A DNA stretch of 64,000 nucleotides from a virus. The translations under genes were made by a program, and so were the position numbers. The stretch is from positions 1 through 64,000 of the IMG/VR virus record IMGVR_UViG_3300027710_000017. One strand, 5' to 3'. The notes beneath the pieces were generated by a model. It was not told the origin of the DNA and did not search any database. It worked only from the letters and a program-made list of their open reading frames with translations. Shown piece by piece: positions 26,801-33,852 of the stretch (position 1 is its first letter; each line of letters opens with the position of its first letter).

Positions 26801-27073
26801 GTTATAGACTAGGTCTAAAAGGCCTTTCCTTTCTTCCTTGTCTCTTTGATCAAATCTGTCTTGGGTTATATAACCCTCTACTCCTAATATCGGCTTAATG
26901 CCACTCTCATTAGCAGCCCGAAAGAACTCCCTGTGACCAGAAAGAGATCCGTGGTCAGTAATTGCCAATGCATCCATACCCAGTTCTTTGGCACGCTCTA
27001 CATACTCTAATGGAGTAGCGATGCCGTCAAATAGACTGTAATGAGTGTGGACATGTAAGCCAACATAGGACAT
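23801..27073 (-). CDS. dnaE: DNA polymerase III alpha subunit (DnaE-type)
   Basis: The replicative polymerase, 1090 residues. The N-terminal PHP domain begins HVHTHYSLFDG with a later ITDHGSLSG. The catalytic palm has PGRGSSAGSLLCYALGITD and the acidic FPDIDTDIQDSRREEV (near residue 420), followed by the FLQFKDKGVVRDIARVL and GTGIHAAGVV segments typical of DnaE. The C-terminal part contains an OB-fold (MGMVKTIKRGKGWSRVEILD). A phage-encoded DnaE replaces the more common family A or B polymerase in this phage; proofreading may come from the separate exonuclease at 21525 or the PHP domain. One-base overlap with nrdH. Confidence 0.96.
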   Translation of the reverse strand: MSYVGLHVHTHYSLFDGIATPLEYVERAKELGMDALAITDHGSLSGHREFFRAANESGIKPILGVEGYITQDRFDQRDKEERKGLLDLVYNHIIIIAKNDVGLENLNKLNEIAWTEGYYKKPRIDYEVLEKYSEGLIVLSGCLSGALAKAIEAEELAEAKHIIEWHKRVFGEDYYIEVMPHNPPEVNNQLLELADEYGVKAVVTPDCHHSHAGQKEIQELKLILNTYANKIAKDATYEKSLKHDNLMDKLDYLYGADRQMSFNKFEIHLLSYEEMKNAMSSQGIDREDIYQSTLEISEKIGSYDIQDHLDLLPVQYQKPDEELRNLALEGLAQRGLKDKQEYLDRLQEELSVIKDKKFGPYFLVVRNMISWAKKEGILVGPGRGSSAGSLLCYALGITDIDPIKHGLLFFRFINPERNDFPDIDTDIQDSRREEVKDYLVRQYRHVASIATFLQFKDKGVVRDIARVLNIPLTDVNKVMKVVDTWDDYCTSKQAAWFREKYPEIEKYGEQLRGRIRGTGIHAAGVVTSKSPIFKYAPLETRTSPGSGDRIPVVAVDMEEAERIGLIKIDALGLKTLSVLRDTLDIIKDRTGKDINLLEIDMEDDKVYEMLSSGYTKGVFQCEATPYTNLLVKMGVKNFAELAASNALVRPGAMNTIGKDYIARKHGKQNISYHHQVMKAFTQDTYGCILYQEQVMQACTELGGMSMAEADKVRKIIGKKKDAKEFDQFKEKFVSGASNYLSPNDALNLWTDFEAHAGYSFNKSHAVAYSTLSYWTAWLKKYYPIEFMYSVLKNEKDKDARTEYLIEAKRMNISIRLPHINESDMDFKIEGKGIRFGLSSIKYISDNIAKKYIARRPFASYKDLEAFTFGKGNGVNSRALQALKLVGAATFDDNPRNENEVRESLYEYLNLPEFNIDIPSHYYAFINDIEEFEEKGAYVLMGMVKTIKRGKGWSRVEILDKTGSVGIFDEEQTTIETGKTYLVLCNDNRIVNAISVDEIKGSESALVKFLNYKMLPYKDDEMFVISFKPRVTKAGKKMASLTLADTSRNLHSVTVFPTAFPKAYMNIKEGMAYTFEFGKTKDGTIILEDIK

Positions 27074-27081
27074 AGACTATA

Positions 27082-27738
27082 TTACCAATCTATGTTCGAA
27101 CTAGAGGCGGAAGACGGTGTGTCAAAGCCTAGGTAGAAAGCTTCTTGCTCGGCATATGGTACCTTGCTCAAAGCTGACTCTAGTGGATATGGACGGATGT
27201 CTGTCCAATTGAATGGTTCCTTATCTGGAGTTGAAGGAATAAGGGTATAGCTTGTTTCCGTACCCTGACCATTCCTCTTTAGCTTCCAGGTCTGATTTGA
27301 AATGCTTCCAGTCTCAAGAGCGAACTCACGAATGGTATTAAATGCAGACTGCTTGCTTACTCCCATAGACCAAATAGCAACATATGGATCTTCTAGTCCA
27401 TCATCAACTAGAACGTTGCAGTAGAAACGGAGACGTGCTCTCCATCCAGCCTTTGGATCTTTTCTGTGCATTTCTTCTGCCCAGTCACGACCTTCGGTGT
27501 CCATGGTATCTACAGCCTTGCGTCTGTAGTCCTTTGGATTGGTGTGTTCCTTTACAACAAGTGCAAGGCCTCGCTCTTCAGAATAGCTTGAGCTATCCTC
27601 ATCTAGCTCTTCAATGAAACGAATCTTTACAGACTGTCCATCTGCCAGCTTTAGCCAGCGAACCTTTGCTTTATTTTCATCATATTTTGGCTTATCAAGT
27701 AGTGCATTGATATTCTTTAGCCCTTTTACTACGCTCAT
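27082..27738 (-). CDS. Putative single-stranded DNA-binding protein (gp32-like)
   Basis: A 218-residue protein between the polymerase and primase genes. It has an OB-like beta region with KVRWLKLADGQSVKIRFIEEL, a charged middle with KDYRRKAVD and HRKDPKAGWRARLRFYCNVLVDD, and a Ser/acidic C-terminal tail ending IDW. This layout, together with the position, fits phage ssDNA-binding proteins of the T4 gp32-like or actinophage type. No zinc ligands of gp32 are obvious. The function is inferred from layout and context. Confidence 0.65.
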   Translation of the reverse strand: MSVVKGLKNINALLDKPKYDENKAKVRWLKLADGQSVKIRFIEELDEDSSSYSEERGLALVVKEHTNPKDYRRKAVDTMDTEGRDWAEEMHRKDPKAGWRARLRFYCNVLVDDGLEDPYVAIWSMGVSKQSAFNTIREFALETGSISNQTWKLKRNGQGTETSYTLIPSTPDKEPFNWTDIRPYPLESALSKVPYAEQEAFYLGFDTPSSASSSNIDW

Positions 27739-27761
27739 TTTTTCTCCTATATCTTAGTTTA

Positions 27762-28706
27762 TTATTTTAACATTGAAGCGATTGATTTGTCAAATGATTC
27801 ATCTAATTGCTTAATCTCATCATCTGACATATCGCCTATATCTTTGTATTTTTTATTTAGTTGTATTACGATAACACGAGATCCAAGATTTTCTACAATC
27901 TTGTCTTTCATGTTGCCGCCTGCTTCATCATTATCTGCAATAACGCAAATGTTATTGAAGTATTTTTTGAGTAGGTCTATTTGGTAGTTAGAGACATTTG
28001 ACCCTAGGGTGGCTACCGCTGGGAAGCCGCACTGGTCTAGTCTAATCGCATCGAAAGATGACTCAACTACGTAAACTTTCTTAGATGTCTTAACCCTATG
28101 AAGATTAAACAATATCTTTGCTTTCGGAAGTCTTGGGGTGTTTTTAAAGTCTTTGCCCTCAATTGATCTACCAACAAATCCAACTTCCATGCCGTCTGGA
28201 GAGTGAACTGGAATAGTTACCATGTCTTGCTTTTCAGAATAGCCAAGCCAAAACTTTTTAACAGAAGCTTCTGGAATAAGTCTGCCTTCAAAATATCTCA
28301 TGGCTCTTGGAGATTCTAAAGCTTGGGAGTTAAGTCTTTTAATTGAAACCTGATCATACTGAACATACTCTGGAACATCAACTAGCTTTTTATTAATCCT
28401 ATCCAGAACAGAAGAGCTTTCTTCCTTGCTCTTAATAAATCTGACAGCCTCAAAATATTTTCTTCCAGAATAGTGCATAACAAGTTCTATAAAGTCGCAG
28501 ACGTGGTGGCATGAGAAACAAAAGAATACGCCAGTAATCTTATCTACTTCTCCAGCTGGCGTTCTGTTGTTAGCGTGAAATGGACAAAAGATAATAAAGT
28601 CAGTGTCTACTTCTGACTGGACCTCTAGGCCCGTTCCTTCAAGGACTCTCTTGATTTGCTCTCTTGTATATAGATTGGTTTTGCTTCGTCTATTCCCAGT
28701 ATCCAT
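27762..28706 (-). CDS. DnaG-type DNA primase
   Basis: A 314-residue primase. The N-terminal CHC2 zinc ribbon has C41-P-F-H44 and C63-x2-C66; the Toprim part has E215 in VYVVESSFDAI and D258-x-D260 in CVIADNDEAGG. The C-terminal helicase-interaction domain of bacterial DnaG is absent, so it is a compact phage primase. The start at 28706 has an AGGAAAG site and overlaps the previous gene's end by 82 bases; no later start codon would keep the zinc ribbon intact. Confidence 0.93.
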   Translation of the reverse strand: MDTGNRRSKTNLYTREQIKRVLEGTGLEVQSEVDTDFIIFCPFHANNRTPAGEVDKITGVFFCFSCHHVCDFIELVMHYSGRKYFEAVRFIKSKEESSSVLDRINKKLVDVPEYVQYDQVSIKRLNSQALESPRAMRYFEGRLIPEASVKKFWLGYSEKQDMVTIPVHSPDGMEVGFVGRSIEGKDFKNTPRLPKAKILFNLHRVKTSKKVYVVESSFDAIRLDQCGFPAVATLGSNVSNYQIDLLKKYFNNICVIADNDEAGGNMKDKIVENLGSRVIVIQLNKKYKDIGDMSDDEIKQLDESFDKSIASMLK

Positions 28707-28951
28707 TCGCTTTGTTTCTTTCCTATATATATTCCGTATAAACTTAGTTTAAATTCAAAAAAATCTTTTAGCTCGTTATAGTATATCGTAAAATCTGGAT
28801 TAATGTCAAGCCTTGGGACATATCCAGAAAGTCTCATCTCTGTTACTAGCAGTCTTATATACTCACCCTTGAGTCTTGGTATGGCAGAGTCATCATGGAT
28901 ATTTCCATCTAAGCCAAACTTCTTGATTGGCTTGTGGTGTATATTAAGCAT
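28625..28951 (-). CDS. Hypothetical protein between helicase and primase
   Basis: From the ATG at 28951 this encodes 108 residues (a longer frame begins inside the helicase gene). It has an alpha/beta look with RLKGEYIRLLVTEMRLSGYVPRLDINPDFTIYYNE, which resembles small primase- or helicase-accessory proteins of phages, but I cannot name a family. The final 27 codons overlap the primase N-terminus in another frame, an unusually long overlap that suggests strong coupling or a misjudged primase start. Confidence 0.6.
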   Translation of the reverse strand: MLNIHHKPIKKFGLDGNIHDDSAIPRLKGEYIRLLVTEMRLSGYVPRLDINPDFTIYYNELKDFFEFKLSLYGIYIGKKQSEWILGIDEAKPIYIQESKSRESLKERA

Positions 28952-28964
28952 GTAATAATTATAA

Positions 28965-30185
28965 CTACTTATCCTCGAAGTCTTTATACCTGTACCAGCC
29001 TTTGTCAAAGTCTGCCTGGACTAAAAACTCTCCCATATAGCCATTACGGTTTTTCCTAAATACACACTCAATAATATCACTGTTGGCTGCACGGCCTAGA
29101 GCTAGGACCCAGTCGGCATCGTAAGCAATCTGTCTAGACCAGGCTGTCTGGCCAAGAGTTGGAACTGTGTCTAGCTTTGTGACATCGTCTGGTGTTGCAG
29201 AAGAAATTGCCATGATCGGAACCTGCTCAGAAATAGCCATAAGCTTTAGTTCACGAGAAAGGTTTTTCATTCTAACAGTTTCGTTATCTGACTTTTGGTT
29301 TGGAGACATTAGCTGTAGGTAGTCAACCACGACAAAGTCTGGCTTATACTGATCTAATTTTCCTCTAAGCACAGATGGGTTTACATCGCCACCACTATCA
29401 TTAGAGATAATGTGAAACTCTGGTTTGCCTTCAAGATTTTTTTCGTGCCACTTAGCTAGATCTTCTAAATCTACCTGACCACTAGAAAGCTTCCTATGAG
29501 ACCAAAGACCTTCTCCCATGATAGCGTACACACGATTACGAACTTCAGTTTCGCTCATTTCAAGACTGACAATCATTGGGGACTTGCCCTGCTTCCAGGC
29601 TTGCACGGCAAAGTAAAGACTTAGCCAAGACTTTCCAATACCTGGATAAGCCAAGAAGACTCCTAGCTGTCCTGGCATAATTCCAGCTGGCAAGTAGTTG
29701 TCAAATCCTGGAAGCCCAGTCTTAATGCCAATGAACCCTAGCTCCTGATCTCTCTGAAGCTTTTTGTAATACTCTATAGCAGAGGCTAAATCGGTTGCGT
29801 CAATATCTCGGATTGCTGAGGTATTTTTCTTGAGCTCAGAAGTCTTTGTAATTAGAGACTCTAGTGCAGCAACACTACTACCACCCTGAATTTCTGTAGC
29901 TGCAGAAACCAAGATTTCTTTTATGCTGCTCTCAAGGTATTCGCCCTGAAGCTCTTCAAGATGATGCTTCGTAGCCCCGACTCCATCAACTGGAGAAAAG
30001 TCCCTAAACTTTTCAACTACTACGGACTTTGGTGGAACGGATCCATTAATCTCTGCATACTTACGAATAAACTGCCAAATATCGGTATGGGTACGCAAAA
30101 GCTTTTCCACATCTGCCTGAAGCAGAACGTGGAGCTGCTTGTCCTCTAGGACCGCAGATATTAGTTTGTCTTCTACGCTACTCAC
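28965..30185 (-). CDS. Replicative DnaB-like helicase
   Basis: A 406-residue RecA-fold hexameric helicase. Walker A is YPGIGKSW (180-187), Walker B is FVVVDYLQLM with D288, and the MIVSLEMSETEVRNR segment matches DnaB motif H2 region; a terminal FRKNRNGYMGEF stretch carries the arginine-rich finger element RKNR. The N-terminal 130 residues form the primase-binding region in shorter form than in DnaB. Works with the adjacent primase. Overlaps the next upstream gene by eight bases. Confidence 0.93.
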   Translation of the reverse strand: MSSVEDKLISAVLEDKQLHVLLQADVEKLLRTHTDIWQFIRKYAEINGSVPPKSVVVEKFRDFSPVDGVGATKHHLEELQGEYLESSIKEILVSAATEIQGGSSVAALESLITKTSELKKNTSAIRDIDATDLASAIEYYKKLQRDQELGFIGIKTGLPGFDNYLPAGIMPGQLGVFLAYPGIGKSWLSLYFAVQAWKQGKSPMIVSLEMSETEVRNRVYAIMGEGLWSHRKLSSGQVDLEDLAKWHEKNLEGKPEFHIISNDSGGDVNPSVLRGKLDQYKPDFVVVDYLQLMSPNQKSDNETVRMKNLSRELKLMAISEQVPIMAISSATPDDVTKLDTVPTLGQTAWSRQIAYDADWVLALGRAANSDIIECVFRKNRNGYMGEFLVQADFDKGWYRYKDFEDK

Positions 30186-30486
30186 TTAGCCACTCTTTCG
30201 CTTTCTTTCTTCTTTCAATTCTCTGAGCTGTATCCTCTTCGATACGTGATTTAGACTCAATTAGCTTATCTATGTTGCTTGCAAAATTCTTCCAATTTGG
30301 AGTTGGGTATACATCAAAGTAGTACTCTAGCATTTCGTAGCACACGTGCATTCCATAAGAGTCTATGATTGCGTCTGCTGCCCAAGCTTCGGCCCACCTA
30401 TTAAGATTTGGCTTTATGTCATATTTGAACTTGTAGTGCTTTTCAAATTTGCTGAGCAAGGCCATCTGGTCTTTGCGCTCAGCCAT
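30178..30486 (-). CDS. Hypothetical protein, possible helicase-loader-like
   Basis: A 102-residue mostly helical protein rich in Lys, Trp and Tyr, with RWAEAWAADAIIDSYG and TPNWKNFASNIDKLIESK. Position just before the DnaB-like helicase, with overlapping ends, is where phages often encode a helicase loader, but no ATPase motif or other signature is present. The loader idea is only positional. The C-terminus is strongly basic/acidic mixed (RIERRKKAKEWLSE). Confidence 0.55.
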   Translation of the reverse strand: MAERKDQMALLSKFEKHYKFKYDIKPNLNRWAEAWAADAIIDSYGMHVCYEMLEYYFDVYPTPNWKNFASNIDKLIESKSRIEEDTAQRIERRKKAKEWLSE

Positions 30487-30487
30487 T

Positions 30488-30697
30488 CTACTTGGCCTCT
30501 ACCTCAGCCGATGCCTCTTTAACCTTAGAGGCTAACTTGTCCTCAACAAAAGCATAGACACGCTCAAAGGCATCTCCGATGTTCTCACCATCACGCTTGT
30601 TGTCTTGGATCTCTACGTCAATTCGTAGTGACTGAAAGTTTCCTAGATTAAGAGTATAGCCTAAAGCAACCCTTACCTTAGTTTCTTCGTTATTCAT
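30488..30697 (-). CDS. Small conserved hypothetical protein
   Basis: A 69-residue protein with a beta-rich first half (VRVALGYTLNLGNFQSLRIDVEIQD) and a helical second half (GDAFERVYAFVEDKLASKVKE). It resembles small proteins that accompany replication genes in actinophages, function unknown. It starts with an AAAGAAACGGG-type leader and abuts the helicase operon by one base. Confidence 0.6.
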   Translation of the reverse strand: MNNEETKVRVALGYTLNLGNFQSLRIDVEIQDNKRDGENIGDAFERVYAFVEDKLASKVKEASAEVEAK

Positions 30698-30709
30698 ACC
30701 CGTTTCTTT

Positions 30710-31240
30710 CTATATAGATTCTGACCAAATCGGAATGAATCTTCCGTCTTCAGTTCTTGTATATGTCAGTATACCATCGCCCATCCTTCTTGTCAACTCC
30801 TGGATGGATGGAGTTACATCATTTGTAATTAACTTATCTTTCCTAGGTCTTCCCATGTGGTAAGATGCAAGTATATCACGAACTTCTCTTATTTGCGATT
30901 CTGAGTAATAGCTTCTTACCTGCCAGCCAGTTTCTCCGCCTTTTTGTGATCCAGTAGGATATGGAATTATACCACGCTTCATTAAGTTTGGCAAGTATTT
31001 TTTGTGACGATTTACGAGCTCTGCTGTTTGGCCAACAGTATAAGCCCTTTGTCTATTTTTTTTAAAGTCTGATATTAAACAACTTTCTATCTGATCCTTA
31101 ATTATATTATAAACAGACATAATTCCATTAGACTTATTTAAGTGATGAATTCTTACCAAGTCTCCATTTAAGAACCAAACCTTTTTACTTCCAGGAATGA
31201 CTGGAGCGCTATTGTATAGAGCCATGTCCGTTAGTGGCAT
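30710..31240 (-). CDS. MerR-like HTH DNA-binding protein
   Basis: A 176-residue protein whose centre reads AYTVGQTAELVNRHKKYLPNLMKRGIIPYPTG, a winged helix-turn-helix of the MerR/excisionase style, followed by SESQIREVRDIL. The N-terminal domain is beta-rich (KKVWFLNGDLVRIHHL). It lies at the start of the replication module, directly after the tail genes, a good position for a regulator of the early or middle operon. Not a recognised named family. Confidence 0.65.
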   Translation of the reverse strand: MPLTDMALYNSAPVIPGSKKVWFLNGDLVRIHHLNKSNGIMSVYNIIKDQIESCLISDFKKNRQRAYTVGQTAELVNRHKKYLPNLMKRGIIPYPTGSQKGGETGWQVRSYYSESQIREVRDILASYHMGRPRKDKLITNDVTPSIQELTRRMGDGILTYTRTEDGRFIPIWSESI

Positions 31241-31247
31241 GAAAAAC

Positions 31248-31700
31248 CTAGCTTGGGATTCCTACTGCAAGAATATTAATACCTATAGACGCAGTACCAC
31301 TTGTTCCAAATTTTACAACGCCTTCAATTCTAGATGTAGTGACCAAAGTTAAAACAACAGAAACGTCACCACCACTTTCAGTTCCAGATACGTTAATTGG
31401 TGTTGCTGTTACAATAGGTGGATATTTAAAATCGGCAGCTGGGAAGTTATATGAAAAGCTCGTCGACGATCCAGCTGTGACATCAGTATTTGGTGCAAGT
31501 TCATAGTACCCTCCGACAACCCTAGTGTCAGCAATACGAACATCCTGCCTACCGATGTTTGCGGCAGGGGTTTCAATTGAGCTAAACTTATTTGAAGAGT
31601 ATGAGGCTTGAAGGGAAAGCTGATTTACAGCATTTGCAAGCTGATAGATATACGAAAGGTCAAGTGGTTGCCCTCGCTCTGGTACTGGAATGTTTGCCAT
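31248..31700 (-). CDS. Putative minor structural protein
   Basis: A 150-residue protein at the downstream end of the tail module. The N-terminal helix (PLDLSYIYQLANAVNQLSLQ) could trimerise and is followed by a beta-rich domain with many Thr, Ser and Val, ending in IGINILAVGIPS. That architecture resembles tail-fibre or baseplate-appendage tips. An extended -10 element precedes it (31718-31726). Confidence 0.5.
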   Translation of the reverse strand: MANIPVPERGQPLDLSYIYQLANAVNQLSLQASYSSNKFSSIETPAANIGRQDVRIADTRVVGGYYELAPNTDVTAGSSTSFSYNFPAADFKYPPIVTATPINVSGTESGGDVSVVLTLVTTSRIEGVVKFGTSGTASIGINILAVGIPS

Positions 31701-31717
31701 TTTTCTCCTAAACTAAT

Positions 31718-31726
31718 ATTATACCA
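31718..31726 (-). promoter_or_regulatory. Extended -10 promoter element before structural gene
   Basis: Minus strand TGGTATAAT in the 18-base gap ahead of the 150-residue gene, partly overlapping the previous coding end. The AGGAG site of that gene follows. Confidence 0.45.
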
Positions 31727-32141
31727 GAGGTATAATCTCCGATTCGTAAATCTCTAAAGCAACGCTGCGGGTCTTAGATATTCCAGATACCTGAATCGCA
31801 TACCTAAAAGACTCTGTTGCTTGGTTGATAAAGCTATAGGTGTGAACAGAAGACGATCCATGGTAAAAATAATCATCATTATCAAACTTAACAAAGATAT
31901 CATATTCTGGCCTGCTCTCTTCATCTTCCCATACCACAGTTACAATATCTGGGCTTTGAATATACTTAGAATCTACTGGTGTGGGTGGTTTAGCATTTAA
32001 AGAAAAAACTGGAGACCAGGCAGAGACTCTGTTTTTGTCATCCGAAACTATCCTGTATCTAACCAGATACTTATTGTCATTAGTAACGTTGGTCAGGGAT
32101 GATTTTGGAATTATTACTTTTTTAATTTCCCTGTCTGCCAC
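31719..32141 (-). CDS. FnIII-like minor tail protein
   Basis: A 140-residue protein that reads as a single fibronectin type III-like fold: KYLVRYRIVSDDKNRVSAWSP, then PDIVTVVWEDEESRPEYDIFVKFD, then YSFINQATESFRYAIQVSG. Such domains decorate phage tails and may bind carbohydrates at the host surface. It starts on the last base of the upstream gene (one-base overlap). Confidence 0.6.
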   Translation of the reverse strand: MADREIKKVIIPKSSLTNVTNDNKYLVRYRIVSDDKNRVSAWSPVFSLNAKPPTPVDSKYIQSPDIVTVVWEDEESRPEYDIFVKFDNDDYFYHGSSSVHTYSFINQATESFRYAIQVSGISKTRSVALEIYESEIIPLV

Positions 32142-33313
32142 TAGTCTACCCCAATTGCAATTCTAAATTCAATATAGTTTGATGTATTTGAAGACTTTAC
32201 TATTGGCAATGCCCCGTCGGATTTTATAACAGAATAACCAGTAAGGCCGTATAGTGGGTTTGTGGTTGTAAGATTTTCGAGTCTCATTCCATCTATAGCA
32301 ATGTAGTAATCTGAAGACCCCTCTCCATCCTTAGAAACTTCGGCATAAACTCTTGCAGTATTTGCAGTGTTCCAGTTAAATCCAGGTGTGTAGTAAAGAT
32401 CCTGTATTTGTTTTGAGGACACAAAGTATCTATTCTGAGTAAAGTTTTTTTCTTCTGGAGCAGTTCCAGAGGAAAATGCAGTGTGATCAATGTTTACAGC
32501 AAAGCTTGCATACTGCTGCGGAGTGGTTGATGAGAAAAATCTAACCAATACCTTTAGATTGTCTGGCACGTTAGAATCTTCGCCATCCTTATTGATCAAA
32601 GAGAAGGCAAGCTTGATTCTGTCTGTTGGTGCATTTTTGCTAAAACTAAAAGATGTTTGAGCTCTTTCTATATAATTTCCAGAAGCAACCGTCACGCCCT
32701 GATTAACATCACTCTGTAGTTCTGAGCTATCTCCAACAATCATAATCATGTTATTGAAGAACCTACATCTTTCGTTCCTGTTAACTCTAGTGCTATCTGT
32801 AAAAATTCTATTGTCTGCATTGGTATGGAATATTGGAGTTTCCCTCATTGTTCCATTCACAATATACTCACCAGTGATTACGTTATTCCCAGCAGTATCT
32901 AGTGGTGCATAGACTGAAGGGATCTCGTCTGACCCTAAATACTTCCAGCCTTCTGTTTGATTAAACAAGAAAAAGTTTTTGCTGTCAAATGCCCCTGCTG
33001 ATGGGTTTGACTGTGCTGGAAAAATTCCAACCTCTGTAATCTCGTATCGCTCTTCTGTAGGCAATTCAGCAGTTAAGACTAGTTTAGTCAAATTGTTTTC
33101 ATTAATATAGCCTTTTGAAATAATGGGAACACGAAACATTTCAAAGTCTAACGACTTCTTCTCTGAATACTCTGCCTTTTGTTCCTCAGTAAATCCTGAA
33201 GTTTCACTATTCAATGCAGAGGGTCCGCAACCAACAGCAATATATGAGGCATAGGCTGGCGTCTGACCAACCAAATATTTGGCTAGTATGCCTTTTCCTG
33301 TATTTGTAATCAC
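32141..33313 (-). CDS. Minor tail / distal tail protein
   Basis: A 390-residue beta-rich protein in the distal-tail gene block. The N-terminal stretch MITNTGKGILAKYLVGQTPAY with IAVGCG recalls the start of phage tail-fibre or receptor-binding proteins of actinophages. No enzymatic motif is seen. One-base start/stop overlaps with both neighbours place it in the late tail operon. Confidence 0.6.
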   Translation of the reverse strand: MITNTGKGILAKYLVGQTPAYASYIAVGCGPSALNSETSGFTEEQKAEYSEKKSLDFEMFRVPIISKGYINENNLTKLVLTAELPTEERYEITEVGIFPAQSNPSAGAFDSKNFFLFNQTEGWKYLGSDEIPSVYAPLDTAGNNVITGEYIVNGTMRETPIFHTNADNRIFTDSTRVNRNERCRFFNNMIMIVGDSSELQSDVNQGVTVASGNYIERAQTSFSFSKNAPTDRIKLAFSLINKDGEDSNVPDNLKVLVRFFSSTTPQQYASFAVNIDHTAFSSGTAPEEKNFTQNRYFVSSKQIQDLYYTPGFNWNTANTARVYAEVSKDGEGSSDYYIAIDGMRLENLTTTNPLYGLTGYSVIKSDGALPIVKSSNTSNYIEFRIAIGVD

Positions 33314-33852
33314 TACGAAAGCTCCTCAGAATATATTGTATCATGTAGCTCCCGAATATTGGAGATAATTTGTACCTCAACTTGCTCTTCTGGCTTTAAG
33401 TTAATTAGATCAATCACTATATCGCCAGTATTTGGCTCTACATAAACATACTCACAGGTAGAAATAGACAGCTGTGGCTCGCCTGGGGCAGTAAAGATGT
33501 AGTATCCACTGCCGCACTCTGGAGTTTTATTAGAAAGAGAGATTGCAAAATTCTTAAAGTAGTCCCTGTCTGTTCTTGACAAAGGAATAATATTGTCTGA
33601 CCTATACTGATACGACAAGCCAGAAAGATTTTTGATAGGCTGATACGTCACATTTTGACCATTTATAATATCATTTCTAACAATGTTAATTATTTCCTGG
33701 CCACCGATATCTTCAAATATCAGATCAACCATGACGTCTTCTGTTAGCGTGCTATCAGAGAAGTTTAACAACTCTGGCGTTGCAATTTTTACAGAGCTAG
33801 ATGTGCTTGAGTTATAAACTTTTTTATCTACTGATAATGGCTTAGATTCCAT
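33313..33852 (-). CDS. Tail-associated hypothetical protein
   Basis: A 179-residue acidic protein, without recognised motifs, between two tail genes and joined to both by one-base overlaps. It is beta-rich with DIVIDLINLKPEEQVEVQIIS near the end. A structural or assembly role in the distal tail is likely from position only. Confidence 0.55.
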   Translation of the reverse strand: MESKPLSVDKKVYNSSTSSSVKIATPELLNFSDSTLTEDVMVDLIFEDIGGQEIINIVRNDIINGQNVTYQPIKNLSGLSYQYRSDNIIPLSRTDRDYFKNFAISLSNKTPECGSGYYIFTAPGEPQLSISTCEYVYVEPNTGDIVIDLINLKPEEQVEVQIISNIRELHDTIYSEELS